From NCBI RefSeq assembly GCF_029784165.1, contig NC_073696.1, forward strand, positions 108,368,665 through 108,432,664: a stretch of DNA of 64,000 nucleotides. Direction: 5' to 3'. The translations under genes were made by a program, and so were the position numbers. Under the pieces are notes generated by a model. The model saw only the letters and a list, made by a program, of their open reading frames with translations, ran no database searches and was not told where the DNA came from. The DNA is from Wyeomyia smithii (lineage: Eukaryota; Arthropoda; Insecta; Diptera; Culicidae). Positions 10,355-22,485 of the stretch are shown here, piece by piece. Position 1 is the first letter of the stretch, and each line of letters starts with the position of its first letter.

Positions 10355-12141
10355 GTCAGTTTCCTCACTAGCTTTCAATTTTTATTTATTTGGTTTTGGA
10401 ATTAGGACTTTTTTCAAGGGGTTTATGTTTAGACCCTCCTGTAGGCACCATAACATGGTGGCATTCAGAGCCGCTTGCATTCGGCTCGTCAGAGTTGCGT
10501 CTTGTTTACTTCTGACGATGAGGACGATATTATCAGCGTATCCAATGACCTCGTAACCAAGCTGTGAAAGCTTATTGAGAAGTGCGTCGACAACTAGTGA
10601 CCATAATTAGGGCGAGAAAACCCCTCCTTGCGGGCATCCCTTGATCACTGACATTTTAACAGACGAATCTCCCAAGGCTGCTGTGATCACTCTGCTAGAG
10701 AAAATTGCGTATCCAGCTCTTTGAAGTGTGGTCGATTCCCTTATTGAAGAGAGCCGTATTAATTCAGGGACTTTTCAAACAACGTCACTGAGCTGTGTGA
10801 AGAGCAGTATTTGTTGACTTGGCGCTTTGATAGGCATGTTGGTTCCTATGCAAGAGTCTTTATGAAATTCATCACGGATATATTTATCCATTATTTTCTC
10901 CATCAACTTGAGAAGTGATGTAGTCAGACTTATGGACCTGATAGTCTTAGGTAGGGTTTTGTCCATTTCTTACAACTTTAGGGATAAACACTACCGTCAC
11001 CTTCCGTCAGTTATCCGGAATATGGCCCAGGATAAAGCTGGCTCTGAAGAGGTTGATGAGTTTGGAAATGATAACTGCGACCCATTTTTGTAGAAAGATG
11101 GGTAGTATGCCGTCTGGACCTGGAGACTTCATAGGGTCGAATGAGTTGAAGCTTCCGCGAACAGTCGACGGCTGGACTCCCGAGACTCCATATGTCTCGA
11201 ATTGTTCCGCCGCAACCCATCTCTATTCAGTACTTCGGTCTCTGTTGATCCAGAAAAGTGGGTGTTCATAAGAACCTCCAACGTTTCCTTGGTCAGTGGC
11301 AGTGAGGCATCCATCCTTTTTCCTTACTTGTCCTAAACCGTTAGTATGGTCTTTAAACATTGCCTTTTGGAGCCGCATAGCTTCCGGCAGAGTTTGGATT
11401 CTTCCACAGAAACTAACTCTGGATTTCCGTTTAGCCTTGCGTAGCTCGACGTTGTACTTAGTGAGGGACGCTCTGTAGTCGTCCAAGTTAGACGTGACAT
11501 TTGCCCTGTTGAACAACCGCCTAGTTTCCCGACGAAGGTCACTTGTGTCACTTGAGTTGATCATTTCACCAGGGTACGTCACGGCATACTGACCGCTGTG
11601 TTAATGGACAGTTTGCGTTAATTCTGTTTAGTAGATCATTTGCTGCCGAATTCAGGTCAACTAAATTTCGAATTTTCCTGAAACTGAAAGTTCGTGAATC
11701 GATCAGTCGTTCCTTAAAGGATTAGCCTCTATATTAAAAGCAATGTGTCTGTGATCCGACAAGATAGGTTCATCGGAGACATGCCAATTTTTAATCCTTT
11801 CAGAAATAGAGGCGCTGCACAGAGTGAGATCAAGGTCATCCTGTCTGATAGCGTTGATAAAAGTGGGGTTATTCCCTACATTACATACATTGACATCGTA
11901 TGACATCGTCACCTTGGTCGCCCAGGAAGTAGGCCGACTTGACAACCATCTCCTGCTTTACTCTGGTTATCGGTACTTCAACCGTAACGGCAACGACATC
12001 ACGTTGAATAATTTCTGTAATAGGTAAAAAATTTAGTTCTCTAGTTAGCAGAATTTCAGTCCTTGGTTTGGACTGCGTGTCGCAGTAGATTGACCTACCG
12101 TTATGAGCATTAAGTCCGAGGACTTTGGATTCGTTGATCAA
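10355..12141 (-). pseudogene. Loa-type LINE ORF2 remnant (endonuclease and part of RT)
   Basis: Translation pieces in shifting frames give a coherent order on the minus strand. First is an endonuclease N-terminus (~12140-11890), then the endonuclease end with an SDHRHI motif (~11760), a linker typical of LINE ORF2 (11582-11223), and RT blocks with SPGPDG-like and RSISLTTSLLK sequence (~11140-10860). Last come a GCPQGG motif (~10640) and the catalytic box (~10535), which reads YADN instead of YADD. Several stops and frameshifts break the frame. Sequence similarity is lost below about 10355, so the RNase H/C-terminal part is missing. Together with the ORF1 remnant upstream this makes a truncated, dead Loa-like element. 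Confidence 0.8.
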
Positions 12142-12200
12142 CGGCTCCTGGATGAGTGCAGCCGCTAGCTACTCTTTAGCGAATCTCCTGCAAAGAACAC

Positions 12201-13538
12201 CTAAGGCGCCTTTTGCGTGATGGAGATTCGCTTGCACGCAGCGAAGGCTGCTCGCTTTACAGTGAAGTTGCCGTCTTTGTCCGGATCGGAAGATGATCCG
12301 GGTATTGGCTGACGGCTGTCAACAGCGGTTTGGCTGGTTGATGGAAATTGTTCTTCCTCACTGTTTGGCTTCAGTTGCAACAGTCGATTGGCAACAGAAG
12401 GTCGTCCCACACTCTGTGGCGGTTTTTGACTCCGGGGGATGCGACTGTTCGATGGTTGATGCAGGATCGCTTTGCCTGGGTGGTGGCATTGCGACGGACT
12501 CTTGCCTGCCTGTGACGTTCGGCCTTCCGCTTACCTTTCAGATGCGTGCTTTGCCGAAACCGTAGTGTTCATGGTTTCCACTCTCAACGAGTTTGGCCGA
12601 TTCTTTGTCAATATTCAGAACCAGCTTGACGGAGGTCTTTACCAATTTGCGGTTACAGACTCGCGACATTTTGGTTGAGAGATGGTCGTTTTGATTCGGG
12701 AGGGAACGAAGGATCTTCTCGTCCGAAGAGTTCGCACTGTCCGCGAAGTAACCGACATAGCGTCTGGCCTTTGGCAGATCCTTCATGTGGTATACACGAA
12801 GCTGTGCTCCCTCCCACGGTACGAGAGAAGGTACCTCCCTTTCCAACCACTGTACTGTGTCGGCGCAGACAAGTTGCAGAAAGCCATTTTTTAGATGGCA
12901 ACCGTTAAACTTGGGCTTGGTGGTTGGATTTTCCTGGTCAGCAATGTGATCGAGAATGGAGGTCCGGACAGTCTGAAGCTGGTCCGTTGTGAGTAGGGAG
13001 CTGGGGTGAGTATCAGAAGTAACCGCAAGGCTTGTAGCTCCCGCCATGTGGCCGCCGGGAGCGGCGTCGGACCCGTTCCGCACTTTTTTAAGCTGTGGAC
13101 ACTTAGTACTGGTATTTGGGGACACCAAGCCGTCCGACCGCTGTCGCTTGATTTGTTTGAGCAAGTTGCTCTGTCGGAAGGAGGGTCAGCTTCCTGGCTT
13201 CTTCGTACGATAGACTGGAGCGAAGATTTTTGCTCAGTCGCCGTCTTTGCACGTTTGAAAGTCGCTTGATAAGGGGTGCCGATGATTCGGGTTTCGTTTC
13301 GTCTTCGGGGAAGTAAGTCCATTTGACTTTCGTCATTTCCTTATGAAGAACGTAGGATTAAGGATGAAGCAGAGGGTCCTCCATCCAGTGATTCGCTGTC
13401 GAGGTTGAAATGGTCCTCATGCTCCATCTCCTCCGTTCCGCCCGCGTTTCTTTTTAAGGGACTGCGCTCCGATAAGTCCATGGGTACCGGTAAAGGAAGG
13501 CTGCCGGTGGCCGAATATTGTGAATTTATATTGTCCAT
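12201..13538 (-). pseudogene. Loa-type LINE ORF1 remnant with DUF4780-like domain
   Basis: On the minus strand an N-terminal low-complexity segment starting MDNINSQYS (13538-13341) is followed, after frameshifts, by basic stretches. A 208-codon open piece (13164-12538) then carries the DUF4780-like region (FNGCHLKNGFLQLVC, then WEGAQLRVYHMKDLP). DUF4780 proteins are the ORF1 of several insect non-LTR elements, mainly Loa-like. A further basic tail occurs at 12410-12201. The piece sits directly upstream of the endonuclease remnant in the same orientation, as expected for ORF1-ORF2 order. At least two frameshifts separate the parts. Confidence 0.8.
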
Positions 13539-13545
13539 AAAATTC

Positions 13546-14510
13546 CCACGAGTCGCTTAAACTCATTCACTTTTCTCAGAGATGGCTGAACCGATTTCCA
13601 CAAAATTAGTGTCGAATGAAAGGTCTAGCTGCCTCATAACACTCTTTTGAATTTTACTGTAATCGGACTATAACTTCGTCTATAATGTATCAAAATGTGA
13701 AAATCATGATACTTCACTATCTCAAAAACTACACAACCGATTTGAACAATATTGATATCAGATGAACGGACTAATTTCAGGTTAACTGATGAATTAAGAA
13801 GATTGAGAACGTGTTTCAAAAGTTGTGAAAAGAGAGCCATATTTGAAAAATAGAAAAAAATCCTACAGTGACTTTTCGATTATACCACGACCAAAAAAAA
13901 AAAAATTCGCGTCATATATTTAAAACATATTTATTTCATGTTCTTTGCATGTGTATATGTTAGTGTATTTTCATATGTGTGTGAATGTTATATCTTAAAT
14001 GTTCGGTTTAGTTTCACTGTTGCCTACCAAAATTTGTTAATTTTGGTAGAATTGAATTGAATCTATTTTAACAAAAAATAAGTTCGAATGAGAAAGGCTT
14101 GGTCTGACCGCTAGGAGGATTAATTTGGTATTTATATTTGCACTTTGCTTTATCCTGATTGTTTCAAATTTTATAAAATTTTATTATTTATTTTTTCGGT
14201 TTTGCAAATTGATTAGCTTATGTCATGGTTATTCAAAGTTCCGATCTCTGAAAATTTCACCTCTCTATTTTTGTATTTGTTAAGATGCTTTTTTTGTTTC
14301 ACTAAGTGTATTGTTTTTGCGACTATTCAAACTCACTTCTTTTAGAATCTTAGTTGTATATCGTGAAGTTCTCTTTGCGTTTTCAATTTTGTACATTTAT
14401 GGTTACTTACAGTTTTGGAAATTTCTTTCATCCATTTTCCTTTTATTTTTATACATCCCCTGTTTACTGTTCTTTATTGATTTCCGTTGTGTTAAATATC
14501 GTTCAGTTGC
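13546..14510. other. Non-coding repeat-like stretch
   Basis: No gene. The stretch includes a perfect 10-bp inverted repeat near 14026-14051 (CTACCAAAAT / ATTTTGGTAG), close to the end-like text GAGAAAGGCTTGGTCTGACCG. It also includes a segment (~13580-13640) that looks like repetitive insect DNA. The borders and family are not determined. Confidence 0.4.
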
Positions 14511-14514
14511 GTAA

Positions 14515-14672
14515 AAGCAAAACCCGCGTACTACATTCCGATTCGGAAGCTCGACCTTCTGTTTATTTATACACAGACTTCGCAGCCAACCGCTTAGTGT
14601 ACAGGACAATTGCGACTCGAACCTACGACAACTGGCTTGTTTGGTCAGCATCGTACCTCGAGACCATCTGTG
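14515..14672 (-). mobile_element. tRNA-derived SINE with internal deletion
   Basis: This is a minus-strand copy of the 212-bp SINE family: the tail side begins at AAAGCAAAACC, the TTCCGATTCGGAA palindrome is present, and the B box and A box appear as ACTCGAACCTACGAC and CCTCGAGACCATC. About 50 bases between the middle and the B box are absent. No clear target duplication is visible. Confidence 0.85.
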
Positions 14673-14881
14673 AGAAGTCCAGTTTCTTGCATATTTGGTA
14701 TTTTATTAATCCTTTTAATTTTTAATTATTTACTTCTTATTTTTACTTTTATGGAAATTGAATAGATTGTGTATGAGACACTCTGAATAAATGACTAATA
14801 ATTCTCTTCAAACTCACTTTTTTCAAACAATTGGTAAACCTAAAGAGTAGCGTTGTTTACGGTTATTGGAACACAGTTGTC

Positions 14882-15526
14882 GGCACACGGTACTCTCACA
14901 GACCGCTATTACAAAAAATGCACCAAAGCATCTGAGTACACCATTCGATTCGTGAAAATATCCTGAATCTCTGGTCAACATTTCAAGATACATTTTACAA
15001 GGTACATTTTTGAGTAATACCCTTTTGAAGGCCGTAAAGTACAAAAAGTTATATAAAAATGACGAAATACTGATTGTAAAGAACGTTTTTCAACCACCAT
15101 TTCATGAAATAACTTTCAAAATATTTTCTACGCATCCCAAGTAGGTATTATATTACATAATATTTACAATTGGTGGAAATAATTTCTCGAAAATCTCACA
15201 GTGCACAGTGGTCTAAGCACGAAAAATACTGATCTTTTTAGATTTGACTGTCGAAAATTGATTTTATGTACTCAATGTATTTAGCAAAATTATTTCTTAG
15301 AACAAAGTTGTAAAACGTGCTCTACAATAAATATTTCGTCGTTTTTATATCACTTGTTTGTACTTTACGACCATCACAAGAGCATTACTCAAAAATGTAG
15401 CTACGACAATTTTGAAATTTTGACCAGAGGTTCAGGATATCATAACGAATCGAATGGTGCACTCAGATCCTTTAGTGCATTTTTTTTCTTAATATCGGCC
15501 TGTGGGAGCACCGTACAGCAAGGCAC
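14882..15526. mobile_element. Foldback element with ~240-bp inverted arms
   Basis: The sequence from about 14882 to 15125 matches the reverse complement of about 15284-15526 along most of its length. Shared blocks include CATTCGATTCGT, ATATCCTGAA, CATTTTTGAGTAAT and GTAAAGTACAAA. The spacer is about 160 bp. Short frames on opposite strands of the two arms encode similar peptides, which independently confirms the inversion. The arms have diverged by perhaps 20-25%, so it is not recent. A transcript across it would fold into a long hairpin. No transposase is present. Confidence 0.85.
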
Positions 15527-18340
15527 CTTCTCACCATAAAAAACCGCATAGGTGTACTTGAATTTTGCTCGATAAAAATGTTTCGCAAAATTTTAAATTT
15601 TACAAAAAGTTGAACTTTGCAAGAATTAATCTGGTAAGAGCACACCCTTTAGGACTCATTATTTTCTACAAGGCTTTCTCTAAAATTGAGTTGTTAAACT
15701 TATAGCACAACACAACGGTTTTCCAAACAATTGATTTAATTTAATTTCAAGAGAAAATCTCTTAGATGTCCTGGTGTCCGAACGGAAATAGTTTCAGACA
15801 CGTTAATCAACATTTGGCAGTTCCCTAAAAACTCTTTTCCAGTTATTCAAACAAACTGATACTTCAGAATATATTTTTACCGTTTGATTTTGACGAAAAA
15901 AATGGATACTGCATCTTAAATCTACGGTCAAACCTTTTCCAGTTTTGTAATTCAAGGCTAAATTTTTTTACGGAAACATACTAATATTTCCTTTATTCTA
16001 TCTTCAGTCAACCGTCTCCAAACCACCAAATTAAGATTAATGAATGCAAACCTCCGCACATCACCGCTCCCATTTACGTCCTGCTGCAGGCAGACGGAGT
16101 AGAATGAAACTGAAAATGTAATTATGAAAAATGACTAGCCTGGTTTCAGCACGAATCTTAAAGCAAGCTAACTTGAACAAATTTTGCCACCTTTTAAAGT
16201 TTTTTCAACAGTTTTCGTGCTTCACGGTTCAAAGGAGAACTGTTACAATAGTTAAGGGTCCAGTTTTCTTTATCTATTGGTTCCTTTTTATCCTTTGACC
16301 GACGGTGCAAATACCCGTAATGTGCACAATTTAGCACCGATTAGACCAGGTGTCCGTAACGATCCCTAATTACACTTTTGCACGAACAAAGCCTCGGCCG
16401 TTCGTATGGATTGAAGAGGAGCAAGCGAACGCAAAACCGAAAGAAGGTTGCTCGATGCATTTTAAACTGACCGCATAGACTATCGTTTGGCTCTACTGGG
16501 TTGATCTTTGCGCCGTAAGCAATTCTAACAGAGCGAACTTCATGAGAAACCGATTAAATCTGAGCAGGTATTTTGGAAGTTTGCATTTTTTTTTCGGATA
16601 ATAGCTTTAGTTTTCACAGCGGGCGAAAATTCTTCAAAATGTGAATGAGATTTATATTCTAAGCATTTGATTTATCGTTTGTATACTGGCTCTTCCTCAA
16701 TGCCACCATTTCATTAACCTATTAAACAGTACGAAATCATTAGAAAAAACATGCATCACCAAAAAAATCTAATCATCAAAGCTTCCTTTGCACATCCAAG
16801 TATGAATTTAATGTTAAAATCATTGCACCCGAAATGTTTGCCATTATGGCTTACTCAGAACACCCGCATTTGGTATTCCCCAATGCTGGCTTTTGGACGT
16901 TCCTTATCTTCTCAATCTTCCCGCACAGCACATAGCACTCAGCCTAATTACCGTCGGAGTCATTAAAGTTTAAATGAGCACAATATACACAGAACCACTC
17001 ACTATTCACGGAACTGTCAGCTGGGCGGGCAGTGCGCTTACTATTGGAAAGTATTCCCCCCACACAAACCCACCAACATACACTGGACCAGGACTTCCAT
17101 CGCAGCCACCGCATTCACTGATTTCTTTCCGCAACCATGGCAGCAGGACACTACGCGAAAACGGAATCACGCCATGAATTTTAATTAGCCCTTACATCGT
17201 TACTTTTCGCAACCTTTATACTCACCCACCACGAGAATGTTCTTTTTCGGTTCTCACCATCCGTCTGAAGGGAATACACGAGTATCAGAGAACACACTAA
17301 GGGGGAAGGTCGCAAGTTCAACGAGATTAAATCACCGAAAGCAATTAGATGAACTGGCGAAGAACGTCCGCAACAACTGCAGCACTGTAGAGGTCGGTTC
17401 CGAAGAAGTCTAAATTTTTTTGAGAAAACAAAATTGATGTGAATACGCTTATCAGAACGCTAGAAGGTTTTCCTCCACAGAAAAATATTTATTAGTAATG
17501 AATGAACTTTCCAATTTCTCTCGTCCTATTCGCACGGTGTTGAACAATGTGTGTCAGTTCACGGAGAAGTTAAAAGTTGACTGAGCCGTAAATTACCCAA
17601 CCATGTTGCTCAGGGAAGCTTTTTAATGTGTTATTTAGGTATGACGAAGAGCACAGTTGTTATTCGCGATATGGTAATTAAATAAAGAACTTTTGTGATA
17701 TTGGATGGTTTTGAAATTAGGTTATCAAAACGAAGGTTCGTTCTGTGGTATATAAAAGCAGGATCGATTTGTGACTTTTAAGATTCTTATAATTTTCTTT
17801 GCAAAATAGCAAAATGTTATTAAGCCTCGTCTTATCACAGAAACTCAAAAAAAACTGTCGGAAAGCGTTATAAAGGTACTAAATTTATATATTACCTGAA
17901 AAGTATTGCCATCTCTTTACCAACATGTAAATAATTATTCCTGTATATTTCATTTTTCAATTCGATTGGTCGCCTAATAATTGCTTCCCCTAGCACGGTC
18001 GACAAAGTTATATACCTAGTAAACCGGGAATGCACTTTTTGGGCTATCTAAGAACCTGTTTCTGCTCAAACCAATCGGTTTACTAGTGAATAGCCACTAG
18101 GACGGTCCTAACTAAGCAGCAGGTGCAGTGGGATCCAGCAGCAGAAGATCGCCTCATCGAGCAATTCCTCTAATTCAGCATCTTCAATGGTTTATAGCTT
18201 CCCTTCATCCGCACAGTTGTCAATATCGAAATTACCACACGACAAAACCAATCGCGGCACGTTGTTTCAATTAGGGCAGTATTTCCGCAAATCTATTTTT
18301 TTAACTCTCGATGCGCTTCAGCCACCGAAAAAATGATATA
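15527..18340. other. Non-coding stretch, nothing recognised
   Basis: AT-rich, with only short frames (for example 16751-17177) that resemble no protein I know and lack splice context. A GGTCGACAAAG word near 17998-18008 resembles the dispersed repeat at 5772. No gene is supported. Confidence 0.5.
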
Positions 18341-18352
18341 GGTAACACTTCC

Positions 18353-18523
18353 TTGATAGTTGGTTGTAATTTCGGTTGAGCAGTCTTGAATAAGTAAAAC
18401 GATCTAGTTTTCACTGTCCGACGTTTCGTCACTGATCAGTGACATCTCCAAGGGACTGCTCAGCCGAAATTACAACCAACTATCGGAAAATTCCTAACAG
18501 TCGAACTCTCATACAATAATCAT
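18353..18523. mobile_element. 171-bp palindromic insert flanked by 12-bp direct repeats
   Basis: GGTAACACTTCC occurs perfectly at 18341-18352 and 18524-18535, as expected of a target-site duplication. The insert between them contains a 31-bp inverted repeat (18355-18385 and 18454-18484) with one mismatch. The loop holds a perfect 16-bp palindrome (GTCACTGATCAGTGAC) next to CGTTTCG. On the minus strand the loop reads as a decayed hammerhead-ribozyme core: a GAAAC strand, a GTCAC/GTGAC stem, and a TGGAGA-like strand where CTGANGA is expected. Such cores occur in Penelope-like elements and retrozymes. The assignment to that group is inference. Confidence 0.6.
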
Positions 18524-18910
18524 GGTAACACTTCCCGTAAAGATGATTATTCGGCACATTCAGACTCATTCGAACAACTTAAAGTATATAACGCCATAAT
18601 AAGACCATTAACGTGTCACAGCGGTTTTGTACCAAATGTCTCTGTTTTCACACCAACATTTTCGTTGCTCCTAGCGCAAGGGAAAGTCAAAAGTTTCTTT
18701 TGGGTACAAATTCGAATCGAAGTTGTTTTTATTTTACTGAACTCGCCTAATCTCTTTTAAACTCTTCACATGACACACACGAGTTTTTAAGCAAGAACAT
18801 TGAGTGGAAAACACATTAAATGCACAACTTTGATTAAGAGTTTTCCCTCGCCTGTAGAACAATCGATACGACTGAAGACACACAAGCACAAGTCCACCTA
18901 ATTTCATACG

Positions 18911-18958
18911 TTTGTGTGATGACAGTACCAGCGATTGAGAGTACCGTTATCACACAAA
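18911..18958. repeat. Hairpin, 18-bp stem
   Basis: The arms 18911-18928 and 18941-18958 (TTTGTGTGATGACAGTAC and its near complement) have two non-Watson-Crick positions, one of them a possible G-U pair, around a 12-nt loop. A weaker match continues outward. It may be the centre of a palindromic element. Confidence 0.55.
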
Positions 18959-21580
18959 GTGGATCCAAATTACCATAAGTGCTATTCCGTTTGACGCAGG
19001 AGCATTGATCAGAATCATAGCGAATCCATTTCCTTTCGGGCAATCCTTTTTCCGAACCTGCCGGTAACAGTAATGGGTCTAGCTAAAATATTTTTCTTGT
19101 CTTTATACGCAAGTCATCTTTACATTTTTCCGTCCTAACATGGGGCATCATTACTCTTCGGAGGTGACAGTGAATTGTAATCTTCATCGTTTTCCGCAGA
19201 GCGGCGAATAACGTCGAATGGTTGAAATCGTGGTGATTGATGCAAAAAGTAGCTTTTTCCTAAATCATTTCCGGCTCTATCGAGAGTCACACATGCCGAG
19301 TTCTTGACAATCGATTTTAATAATATAGCTTTGGCTTAAAGGTACGAAGCTAGCCTAGCAAAAGTATGACAGTTGACTGCGAAATCTTCCAAAAAGGAGA
19401 TCAAATCAAGTTTTCGGTTACTCAAATGATTCTCTAAAAGCATTCAACCCCATTTTAACTAAATTATAGTACGTCGAGAACTTTTTCGTGAAGAGCGACA
19501 GATACAACTTAATCCGCTACCAACTGACTAGAGGCTATGATAAACTCGCCTTAACATTCTGGCAGCGAACCTTCAAAGCGACAGAGAAAGTGAAAACCCA
19601 ATTTCCACTCGTATACACACATCGACATTATCTTATCACCTAAAAAAAGGGATTGGATCATCTGAAAATAAGGGATTGTCAACATAATTCAGCTTACAGT
19701 GGCGAAACGAATTTCATTTCACTACACTTCACGCTTTTCCATCATCTACTACAGCCGACGAATGGCTAGCGGAAATGACCCGAAGAAAAGTTTGGAGCAG
19801 CAAAAAAAATCAACAATAGATGATGGAGACAACAACTGCGCAGCGGAGGCAGCCACATTTGCTGTGCAATAATGAATAGAGAAAGAAAGGATTTTCATTT
19901 TCATCGCCACAGTCTGAGTGACTGAGCTTGTTTTGTGAGAGATTTATTCCTTAGATGTGAAACGCGGATTATTCATCTCGCTGCTTCTGGTTGGCTAAGA
20001 AAAAAAATGAGCAGAATGAGTTATTTTGCTGCCATTGCTATATACTTTATTAGGGGAGAAACACAACAACACGCGGTGACACGAAGTCACGCTTCGGAAT
20101 GGCCGTACAATCCAGAGAAGTCCAAAGAATTGTCTGACAGAGATGTGATTCAAATAAGCTCATTTTGGAAAACACATTACGTAATGAAACATAAGACCTT
20201 CCTGGCGATGTAAACGTGAGTTTGCTTACATAAGGGGGGAAGAGTAGATTATTGGTATTATGGAAACAACAATAGAAATGGACTGACTAGAGTGTTTTCC
20301 ATGAACAAATAACCTTTCGGTTAGTGAAATTTATATTAGCTCCTAATATGGACGTAATATTACTGCCATCAATTCTATAGTGTAAACTTGTATTCTTTGA
20401 CTCCAAATACTGGTACAAACCTACAAAAAATTCGAATTTAATTAAAACAAAACGCATATTTCACGGAAATTTGTTTTGTGCTGCGAATCTAAACGAATCA
20501 AACAATAGTTATGGACATTAAATAGGATGATTATTTAACCATACACTTAAGTTTTCTTGGCGAAATCCAGCAGATCAAACTTAGTGAATTTTGTCGTAAT
20601 GTCAGTACAATATTATAAAGGAAATCAACTTGGAAAATTGATCTATCACAAATCTATGGGCTCTTAAAACACTCATCTAGAGTTCTATTTTTCACTTTGA
20701 CATGAAGCAACAAATTTCAATTAAAAGTTGTAAACTGTGTTTTATTTTTAATTATTTTATTTTTCAACTTCCTGTCGAAAAGTGAGAATACTTATTTAAA
20801 AGATTTCAAATCGATGCAACACGCGGTTACAAATAAATTAAAAAGTGGCGGCCAAAATCAAGATGGTACCCGAAATTTTCAAAGCAAAATACCAGGCCCG
20901 GGTTCAAGGGGAGACAGATGGGGTAAATTCCCCAAGCTCCTCGCTTTAAACCCAACCGCCTCCCTAGTCCTGAGCCAGACACTACTCGACAGCAGGGTTG
21001 ATATTTGTTGACACTCTTGAGTGAAAGTGAAAAAAAGCATCCATAAACGTTATTTTTTTACAATCCTTTTAGAGTTCTCCCTTCCCGCTTTTTGCTTGGA
21101 AGTGAACTGTCAAAACACCTCATTATATTTCATGCGATGAAAGCAAGACAACAAAATCAGTTTATCAGTTAACGAAGATTGTCAAGGCACCGGTCAGTGT
21201 CAGTGAAAAAGTGTTTCGGTGAGGTTCATTTTGGTTGAGTGGACTGTTTGTTTTTCTTTTTCGCTTTGAAGTGAAGATCATTTGGTTGGATTTATCGTCA
21301 AATTTTATTCCGTAACCGTGAACGATGCGCGCGATCTATTTCATCTGAGTATAACAGCACGTTACTATGACGAAAATCTAGTGTATCTGAAAGAGTGCTG
21401 CGATCATTGGAAGTGAAAATTTAAAATGATTGGCTGTAATTTTCGAAGAATTTTGCTGGGGAAAATGACTTTTATCAGCACTGCTCGACAGTATAACAGA
21501 GGAGAAGATTTTTTGCTCGTCATCTTTCAGCGGAGCGTGAAGTCATTTCACAACTTGCAATTATCTGACCTCTGAATGTA
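18959..21580. other. Non-coding stretch, nothing recognised
   Basis: No frame resembles a known protein. The part around 21160-21420 has GTG-rich, AAAGTG-type text of the kind seen in insect 5' leaders, with two TCAGTT initiator-like words. No correctly spaced downstream element or coding exon follows, so no promoter is called. Confidence 0.45.
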
Positions 21581-22279
21581 TTAAGGGGTTATATACCTTT
21601 TTGGTTTTCAAAAAACCGAAAAAAATTTTATTGCATTATCTTCAAATACAACATCTTGAGAACATTTTCACAAATTTTCATAATGATCTGAGCAATAGGA
21701 ATAAAGTTAGAGCGATTTGCAGCACGCCTCGCCACAGCCGCATAAGCTAAACTTGAAACTTTACACGCGATTATCTCGGAATAGTGTTTTCCGAAAAATG
21801 ACTTTGCCGTGATCCTGATTGCGGGAAAACTACTGAGTCGATTTCCTTCATCTTTTTTCAAATTTTCTTCATTAAATTCGCCTGTCCTTGAATGATTGCA
21901 TTTTGAAACATACAGTTACATTTTGCCGCAAAAAAATTTGTAATGCAATTTTTAGCGCTCAAAAGGTGCATTTTTTGGGAAAAACGTTCCCGTTTGCACT
22001 GAAAACAAAATACTCATAAAACCGATCGTTCAAGGACCCGGCACACTTCTAAACTAATGAAATAATATGAGTTTATGAATTCCGGTTGACCCGCTGAGTC
22101 TCTATCAGGATCACCGCAAGCATCTGCAAAAAAATAGTGTTTCAGGGCCATTACTCCAGTAATAATTGGTATATCTCAAAATCAAACGTATTTTGGAAAT
22201 GGAAATGGTGCTATGCACTTAAAAAATAAATTCAAACTTCCCTCATTTTTCTCGACCAAGAAGGTATATAACCCCTTAA
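21581..22279. mobile_element. TTAA-flanked MITE, ~0.7 kb
   Basis: The left end, TTAA then GGGGTTATATACC, is matched by the reverse complement of the right end at 22255-22279. Over 25 bp there is one mismatch. If the outer TTAA on each side is the target duplication, the element proper is 21585-22275. TTAA targeting is known for piggyBac-like transposons and for several mosquito MITE groups. No transposase frame is present. The AT-rich interior has no recognised content. Confidence 0.8.
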
Positions 22280-22373
22280 GGCCCTGCAAAATACAAAGAT
22301 TTAGCTCAGTTGAAACATCGGGAACAGCTTAAAGTTAACCTTTCTCAAAACAGCTTGTTCAACTAATCTCTAA

Positions 22374-22470
22374 AAAGCAAAGCCTAGGTGCCACATTCCG
22401 ATTCAGAACTTTTTTTTATGTACAGGACACTGTTTAATGTACGGGACAATAGCGGGGCCAGCGCTATGGT
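22374..22470 (-). mobile_element. SINE fragment, 3' half
   Basis: This is a minus-strand piece of the 212-bp SINE family. It runs from the tail (AAAGCAAAGCCTAGGTGCCAC) through ATTCCGATTCAGAA and GGGACAATAGCGGGGCC to the middle of the element. It stops shortly before an ACGCGG-rich element that starts at 22486. The tRNA-like head is missing here. A head-containing fragment in the same orientation lies at 23236-23455. Confidence 0.75.
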
Positions 22471-22485
22471 CCCAATGAGATAAAT

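Noticed and set aside
21160..21420. Possible insect core promoter and 5' leader with TCAGTT initiator words
   Set aside because: No correctly spaced downstream promoter element, no TATA box and no coding exon or donor site follow. The words are too common to support a call.
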